Assembly (NCBI GenBank): GCA_016710365.1
Contig: JADJVW010000023.1
Coordinates: 1-64,000 of the forward strand
Length of the DNA stretch: 64,000 nt
Origin: Candidatus Caldilinea saccharophila
Lineage (GTDB): Bacteria; Chloroflexota; Anaerolineae; Caldilineales; Caldilineaceae
Reading direction: 5' to 3'
Shown one piece after another: positions 49,796 through 59,538 of this stretch. Both the position numbers and the translations under genes were made by a program. Numbering within the stretch: position 1 is the first letter of the stretch; every line of letters begins with the position of its first letter. The notes under the pieces were generated by a model. It saw only the letters and a program-made list of their open reading frames with translations. It ran no database searches and was not told where the DNA came from.

Positions 49796-52531
49796 TTACA
49801 TCAATGACAACTCGGCGAAAATCGTATTACTGCCTGGCACCCTGCTGAAAGCAAAGCCAAGCTTCTGGCAGATGCGACGCATCCCCTCATTTTCCGGCAG
49901 AATTTCGGCGACGATCCGCTCCAGCTTTTCGTCGCGGCCGATCTGGACCAGCCGGCTGAGCAACTCCGTCCCCAACCCGGTGCGCTGATATTGATCGCTG
50001 ATCAAAATGGCGAACTCGCCGTCGTTTGTGCCCTGGAGTTTGGTCAATTGTCCCATGCCGATGATCTGTGTGCGACCGCGATCGTCCTTACATTCGGCGA
50101 CCAGCGCCATCTCACGGTCGTAGTCGACAAAACAGAGCATGGCAAGCTGCTCATGCGACATCAACTGCGCGGGCGACACAGGATGGAAGTAGCGCAGATA
50201 GATGCTGTACGGAGAGAGCGTGCGGTTGAAGGAGGCCATCATCGGCTCGTCTTCGGGGCGAATGGGGCGGATGTACGCTTCCTCGTCGCTGTGGAGAACA
50301 AAGGGCGCGCTGTAGCGTGTGGGCAAAGGACGAATGGCCGAATGTGGCAGATCCTCTTCGTCCATCTCCGGGTCGTGAAGCACTACGCGCGCGTCGAGCG
50401 CGACGATCTGCGCCGGCGACGCCAGCAGCGGGTTGATGTCGATCTCCTTGATCCAGCTCTGCTCCACGACAAGCTGGCTGAAGCGCACGAGCAGACGCTG
50501 CAGTGCTTCGGTGTCCACCGGCTCGCGCCCGCGTACACCTTGCAGCGCCTCCCACACCTTGGTCTGTTCCATCATGCGGCGCGCCAAAGTGGTGTTCAGC
50601 GGCGGCAACGCCAGCGCGCGATCCTTGTAAACCTCGACGAGCACACCGCCGGTGCCAAAGAGCAAAACCGGCCCAAACTGGGCGTCGATGCTGCTGCCAA
50701 TGATTAACTCGTACCCCTCGAGTTTCAACATCGGCTGGACGGTCACACCCTGGAAATGCTGGGCGCCGTGGCGTTCGGTGACCGCGGTGCGGATCGTCTC
50801 GAAGGCAGCGCGCACAGCCTCTTCATCTTGCAGATTGAGTTGCACGCCCTTGACATCCGACTTGTGCGTGATCGTCTCCGAATTGAGTTTGAGGACAATC
50901 GGATAGCCGATGGAGGTGGCTTCCTTCACCGCAACGTCGGCAGTGGCGGCGAGGCGCGTTTCCACCGTCGGGATGCCATAGGCGGCAAAAATTTGCTTGG
51001 ATTCATACTCAGTGAGAATCGTGCGGCCTTTTTCGCGTACATCGTCGATGATCTGGCGCGCCCGGTTGCGATGCATCCCTTCCGCCTCACTGGCGACAGG
51101 CAGCGCCGGCGTTTCATAGATGCCTTTTAAGTTGTAACTGTAACGCCACATGTAATTGAAAACCTGCGCCGCGGTGTCGGGATAGGGAAAGGTTGGAATG
51201 CTGGCGCGGTTCAGAATCGAGACGCCAGCCGCCACATCCGCGCCGCCCATCCAACTGGCCAGCACCGGCTTGCGTCCCAGCGAAGCCGCGGCCTGGCGCA
51301 ATTGCTCGGCAGTGCGCGTGGGGTCGGTCATATCCTGCGGCGTCAGAATCACGAGCAGCCCGTCGGCGTTCTTGTCCTTCGCCGCCACCGCCAGCGTCTT
51401 GGCATACAGTTCGGGGCTGGCATCCCCCAAGATGTCAATGGGGTTATTGTGGCTCCACGCGGAGGGCAGGAAGCCATTGAGTTCCGCCATCGTCTCCTCC
51501 GAGATTTCGGTGAGCTGGCCGCCGCCCAAGATCAGCGAATCGGTGGCCAGCACGCCCGGCCCGCCGGCATTGGTGACGATGGTCAGGTTTGGCCCCTGCG
51601 CACGCGGCTGCTTGGAGAGCACTTCGGCCATGTAAAAAATGTCGGAGATGCGATCCACGCGCAGGATGCCGACGCGCCGGAACGCAGCTTCGAGGACATC
51701 ATCGCTGCCCGCGAGCGAACCGGTGTGTGACGCCGCGGCTTTGGCCGCGGCAGCCGTGCGCCCTGCCTTGATCACGATGATCGGCTTTGCCAGCGCGACT
51801 TCGCGCGCGGCGGAGAGGAAGCGCCGCGCATCGCCGATGGTCTCCATGTACATCACAATCGCCTTGGTGCGCTGGTCGTCGCCCAGGTAGTACAGCAGAT
51901 CCGCCCAGTCGACATCGAGCATCGAGCCGATCGAGACAAACGCGCTGAAGCCGACGTTGTCCTGCAAGCTCCAGTCCAGCACCGAGGTGCACAGCGCGCC
52001 GCTCTGGCTGATAAAGCCGACGCTGCCCGGCAACGCCATGCCTTTGGCAAAGGTGGCGTTGATGCCGGTGAGCGGACTCATCACGCCGAGGCAGTTGGGG
52101 CCGATGATGCGCATCTGGGCATCACGCGCCTGTTCCAAAATTTTCTGTTCCAGCTTGGCGCCGGCCTCCCCTGTCTCTTTGAAGCCGGCCGAGATGATGA
52201 TGGCGCCCTTGACGCCGGCTTCCACGCATTCGGCAATCACGCCAGGCACGGTGGGCGCGGGCGTCACGATCACCGCCAGATCCACCAGATCCGGCACATC
52301 GCGGACTGATGGATAGGCGCGAATGCCCAGGATGTTGCTGCGTTTTGGATTCACCGGGAAAACGGTGCCGCCAAAGGGATTGCGGATCAGATTCCACAGC
52401 AGCGTGCGGCCAACGCTGTCCTCTTTTTCGGTGGCGCCGATGACGGCGACGTTGCGCGGTTTGAAAATTGCGTCTAATGGGTGGCGCCGGAATGCCACTT
52501 TCAGCTCAGAACTTGGTTTCGCTGTGCTCAT
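49796..52531 (-). CDS. ADP-forming acyl-CoA synthetase fused to GNAT acetyltransferase
   Basis: 911 residues from ATG 52531, with GGAGG five bases upstream. In order: CoA-binding Rossmann domain (IFKPRNVAVIGATEKEDSVGRTLL), succinyl-CoA ligase-like domains (GPNCLGVMSPLTGINATFA, SHTGSLAGSDDVLEAAFRR with the conserved His), ATP-grasp domain (LTEYESKQIFAAYGIPTVETRLA, VVLKLNSETITHKSDVKGVQL), and a C-terminal GNAT domain (IIGMGQLTKLQ, DQYQRTGLGTELLSRLVQIG). This is the PatZ/Pka architecture. Since the His of SHTG is retained, it may make acyl-CoA as well as acetylate proteins; E. coli PatZ lost the former. That is inference. Confidence 0.9.
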   Translation of the reverse strand: MSTAKPSSELKVAFRRHPLDAIFKPRNVAVIGATEKEDSVGRTLLWNLIRNPFGGTVFPVNPKRSNILGIRAYPSVRDVPDLVDLAVIVTPAPTVPGVIAECVEAGVKGAIIISAGFKETGEAGAKLEQKILEQARDAQMRIIGPNCLGVMSPLTGINATFAKGMALPGSVGFISQSGALCTSVLDWSLQDNVGFSAFVSIGSMLDVDWADLLYYLGDDQRTKAIVMYMETIGDARRFLSAAREVALAKPIIVIKAGRTAAAAKAAASHTGSLAGSDDVLEAAFRRVGILRVDRISDIFYMAEVLSKQPRAQGPNLTIVTNAGGPGVLATDSLILGGGQLTEISEETMAELNGFLPSAWSHNNPIDILGDASPELYAKTLAVAAKDKNADGLLVILTPQDMTDPTRTAEQLRQAAASLGRKPVLASWMGGADVAAGVSILNRASIPTFPYPDTAAQVFNYMWRYSYNLKGIYETPALPVASEAEGMHRNRARQIIDDVREKGRTILTEYESKQIFAAYGIPTVETRLAATADVAVKEATSIGYPIVLKLNSETITHKSDVKGVQLNLQDEEAVRAAFETIRTAVTERHGAQHFQGVTVQPMLKLEGYELIIGSSIDAQFGPVLLFGTGGVLVEVYKDRALALPPLNTTLARRMMEQTKVWEALQGVRGREPVDTEALQRLLVRFSQLVVEQSWIKEIDINPLLASPAQIVALDARVVLHDPEMDEEDLPHSAIRPLPTRYSAPFVLHSDEEAYIRPIRPEDEPMMASFNRTLSPYSIYLRYFHPVSPAQLMSHEQLAMLCFVDYDREMALVAECKDDRGRTQIIGMGQLTKLQGTNDGEFAILISDQYQRTGLGTELLSRLVQIGRDEKLERIVAEILPENEGMRRICQKLGFAFSRVPGSNTIFAELSLM

Positions 52532-52629
52532 TATTTCCTCCACAATAGGTCGGTCGTTTGGATCGCTCTCAATGGTTCAACCGGTAGACGCCTGAAGTCG
52601 TGAGCGAAAGTCTGTGCATTCCAATGGCG

Positions 52630-54345
52630 TTACGCATGGCACAATGCGATCAACTGATCAAACTCTTGTTTCGATAAAGGTTTGGTGCAATACGCATCGG
52701 CCCCTCCTGCCAGGGCTGCTTCCCGATCACCGGGTAGATGCAGTGCGGAAAGCACAACGATGGGCGCACTGTTGAGCAATGCGCTCTTGCGGATATTGTG
52801 CAGCGTTTGCACGATGTTAAAAGAGAATAGGTGGCTGTTGATAATGACCAAATCGGGTCTACCGATGATAGGGGAGTCGTCCGCGCCTTGCAGCATCACC
52901 TCCACGCGATGACCGGTGGTGCGCAGGTGGCTGACCAGGAGATCGCTGGCGCGATCCAAACCGGCAACGATCAATACAAAGGGGTGGTGATCGCTTGGCA
53001 GCGCGGGGCCGTCGTCGCTTTTATCCAGCACCGCTTGACGGGGCAGCCGGACGGTGAAGCGGCTACCCGCGCCCTTGCGACTTTCCACGACCAGGCTGCC
53101 ACCATGCAAGGCTGTCAGCCGATGCACGATCGTGAGACCAAGCCCTGTGCCTTCGTAGCGCCGGCTCAGGCTGCTGTCCAGTTGCACAAAGGGGCGAAAG
53201 AGCCGGTGCAGATCACTTTCGTCGATGCCGATGCCGGTGTCCCATACGGTTAACATCAAACAGTCGTGCTCTTCGTCGCGCTGCACATCCAGCCCGATGG
53301 CGCCGCCTTCAGCCGTGAACTTTACGGCATTGGAGAGCAGATTGAGGAGGATCTGTCGAAGCCTGCGTTCATCCGCAATGATCGTGGTGATCGATGGATC
53401 GATGGTGTAAGTGACGCGTTGTTTTTTCTCGGCCGCGATAATCTGCCCCAGACAGACGCGGCAGAGATGGTCAACCTCTACTTCCTGGACGAGCAATTGC
53501 AACTTGCCCGATTCGATCCGTGCGACATCCAGCACATCATGGATGATTGATAGCAAACGTTTGCTGCTGCTGGAGACGGCAGATAACGCGCGGTGCTGGC
53601 GATCGGTCAAGGCGCCGTAGGTCTCTTCCAACAGGATGTCCGTCATGCTGATGATGGTGTTGAGCGGCGTGTGCAATTCATGGCTCATGGCCGCCAGGAA
53701 TTCATCTTTCATGCGGGAAGCCTGCGCCATTTCCTGATTGGCGGCGCGCAAGGTTGATGTCTGTTCTGCGATCCGGCCCGCCAAGTGTGCGCGCTCCTGC
53801 CGAAGCTCATTCTCGACGCGCGTGCGTTCTGCCAACTCGCGCTGAAGACGCTGCACCAGCGCAGCATTGTTCAGCGCAATGGCGGCGAACGCGGCAAAGG
53901 CGCCAGTCGTTTGGGTGCTGTGATCGTCAAAGTGATCCGCTGTGTGGTGGCTAAGGTTGAGCAACCCGATCACTTGATTGTTTGCGATCAAGGGCACGCC
54001 TAACCAGCAACGAATCATTGTGCTGCCGGGGCGGCTGATCCACCGGACGTCGTCTTCGGTGTCCGCGATCAACACCGGCGTTCTTGCGGCGAGCACGGCT
54101 TGAATATGCGTCAGTTCGTGCTGATGAATCGTCAACGGCTCGGAGTTGAGGGAAAAGATGGAGCGTTGCGCCACCGGCCTGAGCAGTTCACCCTCTAATA
54201 ACATAATGGACGCGCTGTCGTAACTCACAAGACGCGCCAGTTGGTCAAGAATGGTGGGCAACACGACCGATAGGTCTAAATTGGTGGTGAGCGTTTGCGC
54301 CACCTCCAACAAACCTACACTCAAATCGCGTTGCTGCTCGGGCAT
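52630..54345 (-). CDS. GAF sensor histidine kinase with a pseudo-receiver domain
   Basis: GAF domain (VLPTILDQLARLVSYDSASIMLLEG, LGVPLIANNQVIGLLNLSHH), coiled coil, HisKA (FLAAMSHELHTPLNTIISM), and HATPase with all boxes (LRQILLNLLSNAVKFT, VWDTGIGIDESDLHRLF, YEGTGLGLTIVHRL). A C-terminal receiver follows in which the phosphoacceptor Asp is Asn (LVIINSH, near residue 522 counted from 54402) and the acid pocket is lost (VLIVAGLDRAS), while the Lys in CTKPLSK remains. So the receiver cannot be phosphorylated as written. ATG 54345 has TGAGGT five bases upstream; 54402 is an earlier start. Confidence 0.9.
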   Translation of the reverse strand: MPEQQRDLSVGLLEVAQTLTTNLDLSVVLPTILDQLARLVSYDSASIMLLEGELLRPVAQRSIFSLNSEPLTIHQHELTHIQAVLAARTPVLIADTEDDVRWISRPGSTMIRCWLGVPLIANNQVIGLLNLSHHTADHFDDHSTQTTGAFAAFAAIALNNAALVQRLQRELAERTRVENELRQERAHLAGRIAEQTSTLRAANQEMAQASRMKDEFLAAMSHELHTPLNTIISMTDILLEETYGALTDRQHRALSAVSSSSKRLLSIIHDVLDVARIESGKLQLLVQEVEVDHLCRVCLGQIIAAEKKQRVTYTIDPSITTIIADERRLRQILLNLLSNAVKFTAEGGAIGLDVQRDEEHDCLMLTVWDTGIGIDESDLHRLFRPFVQLDSSLSRRYEGTGLGLTIVHRLTALHGGSLVVESRKGAGSRFTVRLPRQAVLDKSDDGPALPSDHHPFVLIVAGLDRASDLLVSHLRTTGHRVEVMLQGADDSPIIGRPDLVIINSHLFSFNIVQTLHNIRKSALLNSAPIVVLSALHLPGDREAALAGGADAYCTKPLSKQEFDQLIALCHA

Positions 54346-54405
54346 AATGACCTCAGGTGGAGAGGCGACGCGGCTTTCGAGCGAGCGTCGCCTCGATGTC
54401 ATGGA

Positions 54406-55770
54406 TTATTGGGCAAGATGATGGAGCAACATACAGTACGCCCGCTGACCGCGCACAAAGTTATCCAGCCGGAAAAATTCGTTTGGCGAATGCTGCCGTT
54501 CGTCGTTCAGTGCAAAGCCAAAACTCACCGTATAAGCGCCCAGCGATTCCAGAAACATGGCCGTGACCGGAATGCTGCCCCCTGAACGCGCCAGGAACGG
54601 CTCCTTGTCGTAAATCTCCACGAGCACATCGCGCGCCGCGATGTTGCCGGGATGGCTGCCGGACATTAAATAGGGCATGGCGCCGTTCTCTTTGATCGCC
54701 GTCGTGGCTTTGACCCCTGGCGGCGTGTGGCGCGCCACGTGATCGGCCAGCAGCGCGGCGATCTTTTCCGGGCGTTGATTCGCCACCAATCGGCAGGTGA
54801 TCTTGGCGTGCGCCTCGCTGGGCAATACGGTTTTGACGCCCTCCCCTTGAAAGCCGCCCCAGATGCCGTTGACTTCCAGCGTAGGCCGCCCCCAGGAACG
54901 CTCCAGGGTGGTGTAGCCCGGCTCGCCAAAAAAGGCGTCGATGCCGAGTTTCTGGCGCACGGCTTCCTGATCGTAGGGCACGCGTTCGATCTCAGCGCGG
55001 TTGACGTCGCTGAGTGGCACGACATCGTCGTAGAACCCTTCGATCAAAATGCGGCCGTCCGCCCCGCGCATCGAGGTCAAGATAGCCGCCAGCGCGTGGA
55101 TCGGGTTCTGGATGACGCCGCCGTACAACCCGGAATGCACATCGTATGCCGGCCCGATCACATCGAGCTGCAGCGCACATAGCCCTTTCAACCCCACCAG
55201 CAGCGCGGGCTGATCTTCGCTCCACTGGCCGCCATCGGCGCTGAGTACGAAGTCACAGGCAAACTTGGTCTGATGAGCGGCGATAAACGCGGGCAGCGTG
55301 GGGCTGCCGATCTCTTCCTGCCCCTCGAAGAAGCATTTGACGTTGATGGGCAGGCTGCCCTCACTTTTGAGCAGCGCCTCCAGCGCCAGCACCGGCGCCA
55401 ACATGTTGCCCTTGTCGTCGCTGGCGCCGCGCGCATAGACGCAGCCATCTTTGACGACCGGTGCGAATGGCGGGCTCTCCCACAACTCCAGCGGGTCGAC
55501 CGGTTGGGTGTCGAAGTGCCCGTAGATCATCACGGTCGGCTTGTCTGGCGCGTGCAGCCAATCCGCATAGACGACGGGATGGCCGCCGGTCTCCATCAGC
55601 TCGACGTGCTCCATGCCGGCGTCACGCAGTTGCGCCATCACCCACGCGCCGGCCTGACGCACAGCGTCTGCATGTTCGGGCAAGCTGGAGATGCTGGGGA
55701 TGCGCAGAAAATCGAGCAGCCGACTCTCGAAATTTGCCTGGTTGTCGTCCAGATACGTTTGCCAGTTCAT
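54406..55770 (-). CDS. M20 family dipeptidase (PepV/CNDP-like)
   Basis: 454 residues from ATG 55770, with AAGGA upstream. Zinc ligands and catalysis: VMIYGHFDTQPV (His and Asp), ARGASDDKGNMLAPVLALEAL, FFEGQEEIGSP, VLSADGG and, near the end, GFALNDERQHSPNEFF. The dimerisation lid lies between. CNDP-type enzymes cut dipeptides or N-acyl groups. No export signal, so it is cytoplasmic. Confidence 0.92.
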   Translation of the reverse strand: MNWQTYLDDNQANFESRLLDFLRIPSISSLPEHADAVRQAGAWVMAQLRDAGMEHVELMETGGHPVVYADWLHAPDKPTVMIYGHFDTQPVDPLELWESPPFAPVVKDGCVYARGASDDKGNMLAPVLALEALLKSEGSLPINVKCFFEGQEEIGSPTLPAFIAAHQTKFACDFVLSADGGQWSEDQPALLVGLKGLCALQLDVIGPAYDVHSGLYGGVIQNPIHALAAILTSMRGADGRILIEGFYDDVVPLSDVNRAEIERVPYDQEAVRQKLGIDAFFGEPGYTTLERSWGRPTLEVNGIWGGFQGEGVKTVLPSEAHAKITCRLVANQRPEKIAALLADHVARHTPPGVKATTAIKENGAMPYLMSGSHPGNIAARDVLVEIYDKEPFLARSGGSIPVTAMFLESLGAYTVSFGFALNDERQHSPNEFFRLDNFVRGQRAYCMLLHHLAQ

Positions 55771-55978
55771 TGATCGATCCTTTACAACTAAGGTGAGCAG
55801 GGTAGGCGATGCACGCAGGGGCGGCAACGCGCCAGATTGACTGTCCGCTCACAGTGGAATTTTCTTCATGATAGCCTTAGCTTGGCAAATCGAAAAACTT
55901 GGTCGCCAAGCATCTGTCACTGTTGCGTCCAAACGCCCCGCAGACGCTGGGTGATGCGTCTGTCACGTTGTGCAGACC

Positions 55979-56758
55979 CTACCTGGGTTTGATCGCGCGC
56001 GTGGCAATGTAAGTGGGCGTGTATTCATTGAGCTTGATCCCGGGCCAGATGTCTTCATAAAAGCCGGTCAACATAAACCCAGCATCCAGTTGCCCGCCGA
56101 TCTGGTCGGTGAGCATATGTCCAAATTCCAGGGGCTGAAGGTCGTCGATGTAGGCAGCACGTTCGGCTTCGGTCAAACTGGTGAGGTCCGAATAGGGCAA
56201 TTGGTGGCGCACTTGCAACACGCCCTCATCGGCCAGCTCCTGGTCAAACAGATAGAGGATCGGGTTGCAAAAACCGGCCAGCAGGACGCCGCCGGCGCGC
56301 AGAACGCGATACGCCTCCGCCCAAACCGGCCGCACCGCGGGCACGAACAGGTTGGAGGTGGGATGCACGATCAGATCGAAGGCCGCGTCGTCCAAATCTG
56401 ACAGGTTGCGCATGTCGCCCTCGACCGTGTGCAGGTCAAGATGCTCGCGGCGCGCCACGGTGCGATCCTGCGCAAGCTGCTGCGGCGAGTTGTCGAACAC
56501 GGTGACGCGTGCGCCCGCCGCAGCCAGAATCGGCCCTTGCTGGCCGCCACCACCGGCCAGGCAAAGCACCGCCGCGCCTGCCAGAGGCGGAAACCAGTGG
56601 CGCGGCACAGGCTGCGTCGGCGTCAGCACAATCTGCCACGCACCCGCGCGCGCCGCGGCGATCTCTGCCGGTGAGACCGGCGTCGTCCACTGGCTCTTGC
56701 GCTCGACGGCCTTGTCCCAGGCGCGGGCATTGTAGCGGCGGATCTCAGTCGGCTCCAT
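55979..56758 (-). CDS. Class I SAM-dependent methyltransferase
   Basis: 259 residues. Motif I AVLCLAGGGGQQGPILAAAGARVTVFDNS, motif II DAAFDLIVHPTSNLFV, post-II LRAGGVLLAGFCNP. ATG 56758 has GGAG nine bases before it; ATG 56773 is also in frame. It overlaps the end of galT by 14 bp, so they share an mRNA. The first glycine motif is L-A-G-G-G-G, unusual but seen in a branch of small-molecule methyltransferases. Substrate unknown. Confidence 0.85.
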   Translation of the reverse strand: MEPTEIRRYNARAWDKAVERKSQWTTPVSPAEIAAARAGAWQIVLTPTQPVPRHWFPPLAGAAVLCLAGGGGQQGPILAAAGARVTVFDNSPQQLAQDRTVARREHLDLHTVEGDMRNLSDLDDAAFDLIVHPTSNLFVPAVRPVWAEAYRVLRAGGVLLAGFCNPILYLFDQELADEGVLQVRHQLPYSDLTSLTEAERAAYIDDLQPLEFGHMLTDQIGGQLDAGFMLTGFYEDIWPGIKLNEYTPTYIATRAIKPR

Positions 56759-57776
56759 ACGCGTGTGCTCCATGCAAAGAACTGCTGTCCACCGTGCGCA
56801 GGTAATCTGCACATTCTTCGGGCAGCGACGGGTTGATGTAGATGCCGCTGCCCAGTTCAAAGCCGGCGGCCAGCGAGATACGCGGCACGATCGTGATGTA
56901 CCAGTGGAGATAAGGCGCACCGAGGTCGCGCACAGGCGCGCTGCGGAGCACATAATTGAAGTCAGGGTTGTTCAGGCCGACATAGAGGCTGCGCAATATG
57001 AAGTGCAGCGACCGCCCCAAGTCTTCTAATGCAGCAGGGGTGGCGTGCAACAACGAAGCCGAATGTTGCTTAGGAACGATCCAGACATGAAACGGTGTGG
57101 AGGCAGCGTAGGGCGAGAACGCGACAAAGTGCTCACTTTCCAAGATAATCCGTCGCCCGTCAGCCAACTCTTCTTGCAGCATCTCGCAGTAGGCGCATGC
57201 GCCCACCTCATCAAAGTGTGTGCGCGCCGACACTGCGCGCACACGCACTTCGCTCGGCACTATCGGCAGCGCCATGATCTGAGCATGTGGGTGGCGCAGC
57301 GACGCGCCTGCCTGACGACCGTGGTTCTTGAAGAACAGAATGTACTCGATGCGCCGATCTTGCTGGATTGCCCAGGCGCGGTCGATGAATGCCTGAAAGA
57401 CGCGCGTCAAGTCGGCTGGACGTTCGAGCGCCGCACAGGTGTTGTGGATCTGCGACTCGACGATCACTTCGTGGTAGCCCACCCCGGAAATGCGTCGCAC
57501 CAGCCCACTATATTCGCGCGCTAACGATGTCGTCTGCGTCAACGCCGGGTAGCGATTGCCGACAATTCGCACTTGCCACGGGTTGCCGGCAGGGACGCGC
57601 ATCACCTCAAGCGCCGCTTCCTCATTGCCTGGGCAAAAAGGACAGGTGGCGTCCCACGTCGGCCCTTCGCCGCACATCAGACGTCCTGGTTCGACAAATT
57701 CATGTGGACGCCGCGCCCGCTCGGAAGCGATGATGACCCATTCTTTGGTGGCCAGGTTTTGGCGTAGTTCTGACAT
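56745..57776 (-). CDS. galT: Galactose-1-phosphate uridylyltransferase
   Basis: 343 residues, Leloir pathway enzyme. RRPHEF, the zinc pair CPFCPGNE, GRQAGASLRHPHAQIMALP with the catalytic HPH-Q, and a second half ending in LGAPYLHWYITIVPR. The start is ATG 57776 (a GTG sits three bases earlier). With galE (60224) it gives two of the three Leloir steps; galK is not in the window. Confidence 0.92.
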   Translation of the reverse strand: MSELRQNLATKEWVIIASERARRPHEFVEPGRLMCGEGPTWDATCPFCPGNEEAALEVMRVPAGNPWQVRIVGNRYPALTQTTSLAREYSGLVRRISGVGYHEVIVESQIHNTCAALERPADLTRVFQAFIDRAWAIQQDRRIEYILFFKNHGRQAGASLRHPHAQIMALPIVPSEVRVRAVSARTHFDEVGACAYCEMLQEELADGRRIILESEHFVAFSPYAASTPFHVWIVPKQHSASLLHATPAALEDLGRSLHFILRSLYVGLNNPDFNYVLRSAPVRDLGAPYLHWYITIVPRISLAAGFELGSGIYINPSLPEECADYLRTVDSSSLHGAHAYGAD

Positions 57777-57782
57777 CACGCG

Positions 57783-59037
57783 CTAAATTGCATCCAATGC
57801 CTGCGCAAGATCGGCGATCAGGTCGCTTGTCTCCTCGATGCCCAGGCAGAGGCGCACCAGTTCGTCGCGGATGCCCAGCGCCAGCCGCTCCTCCGGCGCC
57901 ACCGAAGCATAGCCCATCACCGCCAACGGGCTGACCATGCTCTCGACGCCGCCCAGGCTTGGGCCAATCGTCGGGATCTGCAGCGCGTCGATAAAGCGAT
58001 GGGCGCGCGCGCTGTCGCCGTCGATCTCAAAACTCACCACGCCGCCGGCGCCGCGCAGGGTGGCCTGGGCAATGGCATGGTCGGGGTGGCTGGCCAGGAA
58101 TGGATACCAGACGCGGCGCACCTTGGGATGTTGCTCCAGAAAGCGTGCGACCGCCAGGCCACTGGCATTCTGGCGCTCAACGCGCAGCGCCAGCGTCTTG
58201 ATCCCGCGCAGGATCAGATACGCCGTCTGCGGCGCCACCAGGTTGCCGAATAGTCCCTGCAACTGGCGCAGCGGCGTCGTCAGGTCGTAGCGTCCGGCCA
58301 CCGCGCCCGCCATCACATCGTTGTGGCCGGAGAGATATTTGGTCAAGCTGAATCACCAGATCGACGCCGAGGGGGAGCGGACGCAGATTGTAGGGCGTGG
58401 CAAAGGTCGAATCGACCACCGTGAGTAAGTTGTGGCGCCGCGCCATCTCCACCAGGCGCGGAAAGTCGAGGCAGCGCATAAATGGGTTGGTCGGCGACTC
58501 TGAGAAGATCAATCGCGTCTCCGGGCGGATCGCGGCCTCGATGGCGGCATAATCGCCAAAGGGCGCCAGCGTGCAGGCAATGCCGTAGCGCTGCAAAAAG
58601 CCCTGGCTGAACTCCAACGTGCTGTGATAGCAATTGTCGGTCAGGATAAAATGCTGTCCCGGCTGCAAGAGCAGCAACAGCGTCGCGGTGACGGCCGCCA
58701 TCCCGCTGCTGACCGCAATGGCATCCTGCGCGCCTTCGAGTTCGGCAAGCTTGGCCTCAAGCGCGCGCACGGTGGGGTTCCCGTAGCGGCCATATTCCTC
58801 GCGTTCGGGTTCGCTCAAAAAAAAGCGTTCTTCGGTGTAGTTGACCAGATCCGCCGTGGTTTCGAAGGCGTAGACAGCCGTCTGCACCACAGGCACGGTC
58901 AGGCTGTGGTGGGAACGGAAGCGGTGTTCGCCGGCATGAACCGCCTGCGTGGAATTGGTGGAGGAGGCAGCGCTTTTTGCCGGCTCCATCGTAGAGCTTG
59001 CGGCGGCAGGCGCGCCGGTTGACGAGTGATTTTGCAT
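57783..59037 (-). CDS. Cys/Met metabolism PLP enzyme (cystathionine gamma-synthase/lyase type), one frameshift
   Basis: The first frame has TQAVHAGEHRFRSHHSLTVPVVQTAVYAFETTADL, YGRYGNPTVRALEAKLAELEGAQDAIAVSSGMAA, ESPTNPFMRCLDFPRLVEMA and VVDSTFATPYNLRPL. At about 58345-58355 the frame changes (GVDLVIQLDQ against LTKYLSGHNDVMAG, with the PLP lysine in TKYLSGH). The second frame carries GGVVSFEIDG and SLGGVESMVSPLAVMGYAS and ends at 57783. ~415 residues restored. Start is ATG 59037 or 59055. It could be a gamma-synthase, gamma-lyase or O-acetylhomoserine enzyme; motifs do not separate these. Confidence 0.86.
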
Positions 59038-59192
59038 GTTGGCTCGGCTTCCCAATGGATCGGGCTGATAAGTTCTGTACGGCTGGAAAGCATAGCAGAC
59101 GCCCTTCCCCGTCGCAAATGGGGCTGAACAACAGGACTTGTCCTAACATTGGGCCGCCCGATTCGCAAGTCGATTTACAGGTCGATTTGTAG

Positions 59193-59211
59193 GTCGGGCT
59201 ATCAGCCCGAC
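59193..59211. repeat. GTCGGGCTatcAGCCCGAC palindrome
   Basis: Perfect 8-bp arms with a 3-bp centre. It is the same element as in each unit of the 33161 array and at 59278, flanked in each case by GTAGG. In the region 59047-59538 this and the next copy are the only structures I see; no gene is supported. Confidence 0.75.
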
Positions 59212-59277
59212 GGTGCTTCCACCATCTTGCTGCGCGTCATCGTCCCGTCGGCCCGTCCTGCTGGTTGACGCCACCCT

Positions 59278-59300
59278 GTCGGGCTGCTAGCCCGACCTAC
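59278..59300. repeat. GTCGGGCTgctAGCCCGACCTAC palindrome
   Basis: A second copy 85 bp on, with the CCTAC end that matches the units at 33161-33690 (GTCGGGCTggtAGCCCGACCTAC). The dispersed single form and the tandem array therefore belong to one family. Confidence 0.75.
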
Positions 59301-59538
59301 GGCTACGGCGTGCGTCTCAAATTTGGCGCGCTCCAAAAGGACTGGAAAAGATATTGAATACCGGCGCGTCTTCTCTGACGAAGGCGCACCAAAATTTTGG
59401 CAGGCTGACCCCGCCAAGAAATGTATTGATCTCTACATCAAATGATTTAACGTTGAATTATATTTGACCTCGCAGGTAGCATTGTAGGTAGCAATCAAGG
59501 TGTTAACTATCAAATTTCAAGGAAGAGGACAAACCACT

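Noticed and set aside
59202..59417. Minus-strand 71-codon frame in the repeat gap
   Set aside because: It crosses the GTCGGGCT palindrome and has no conserved sequence.
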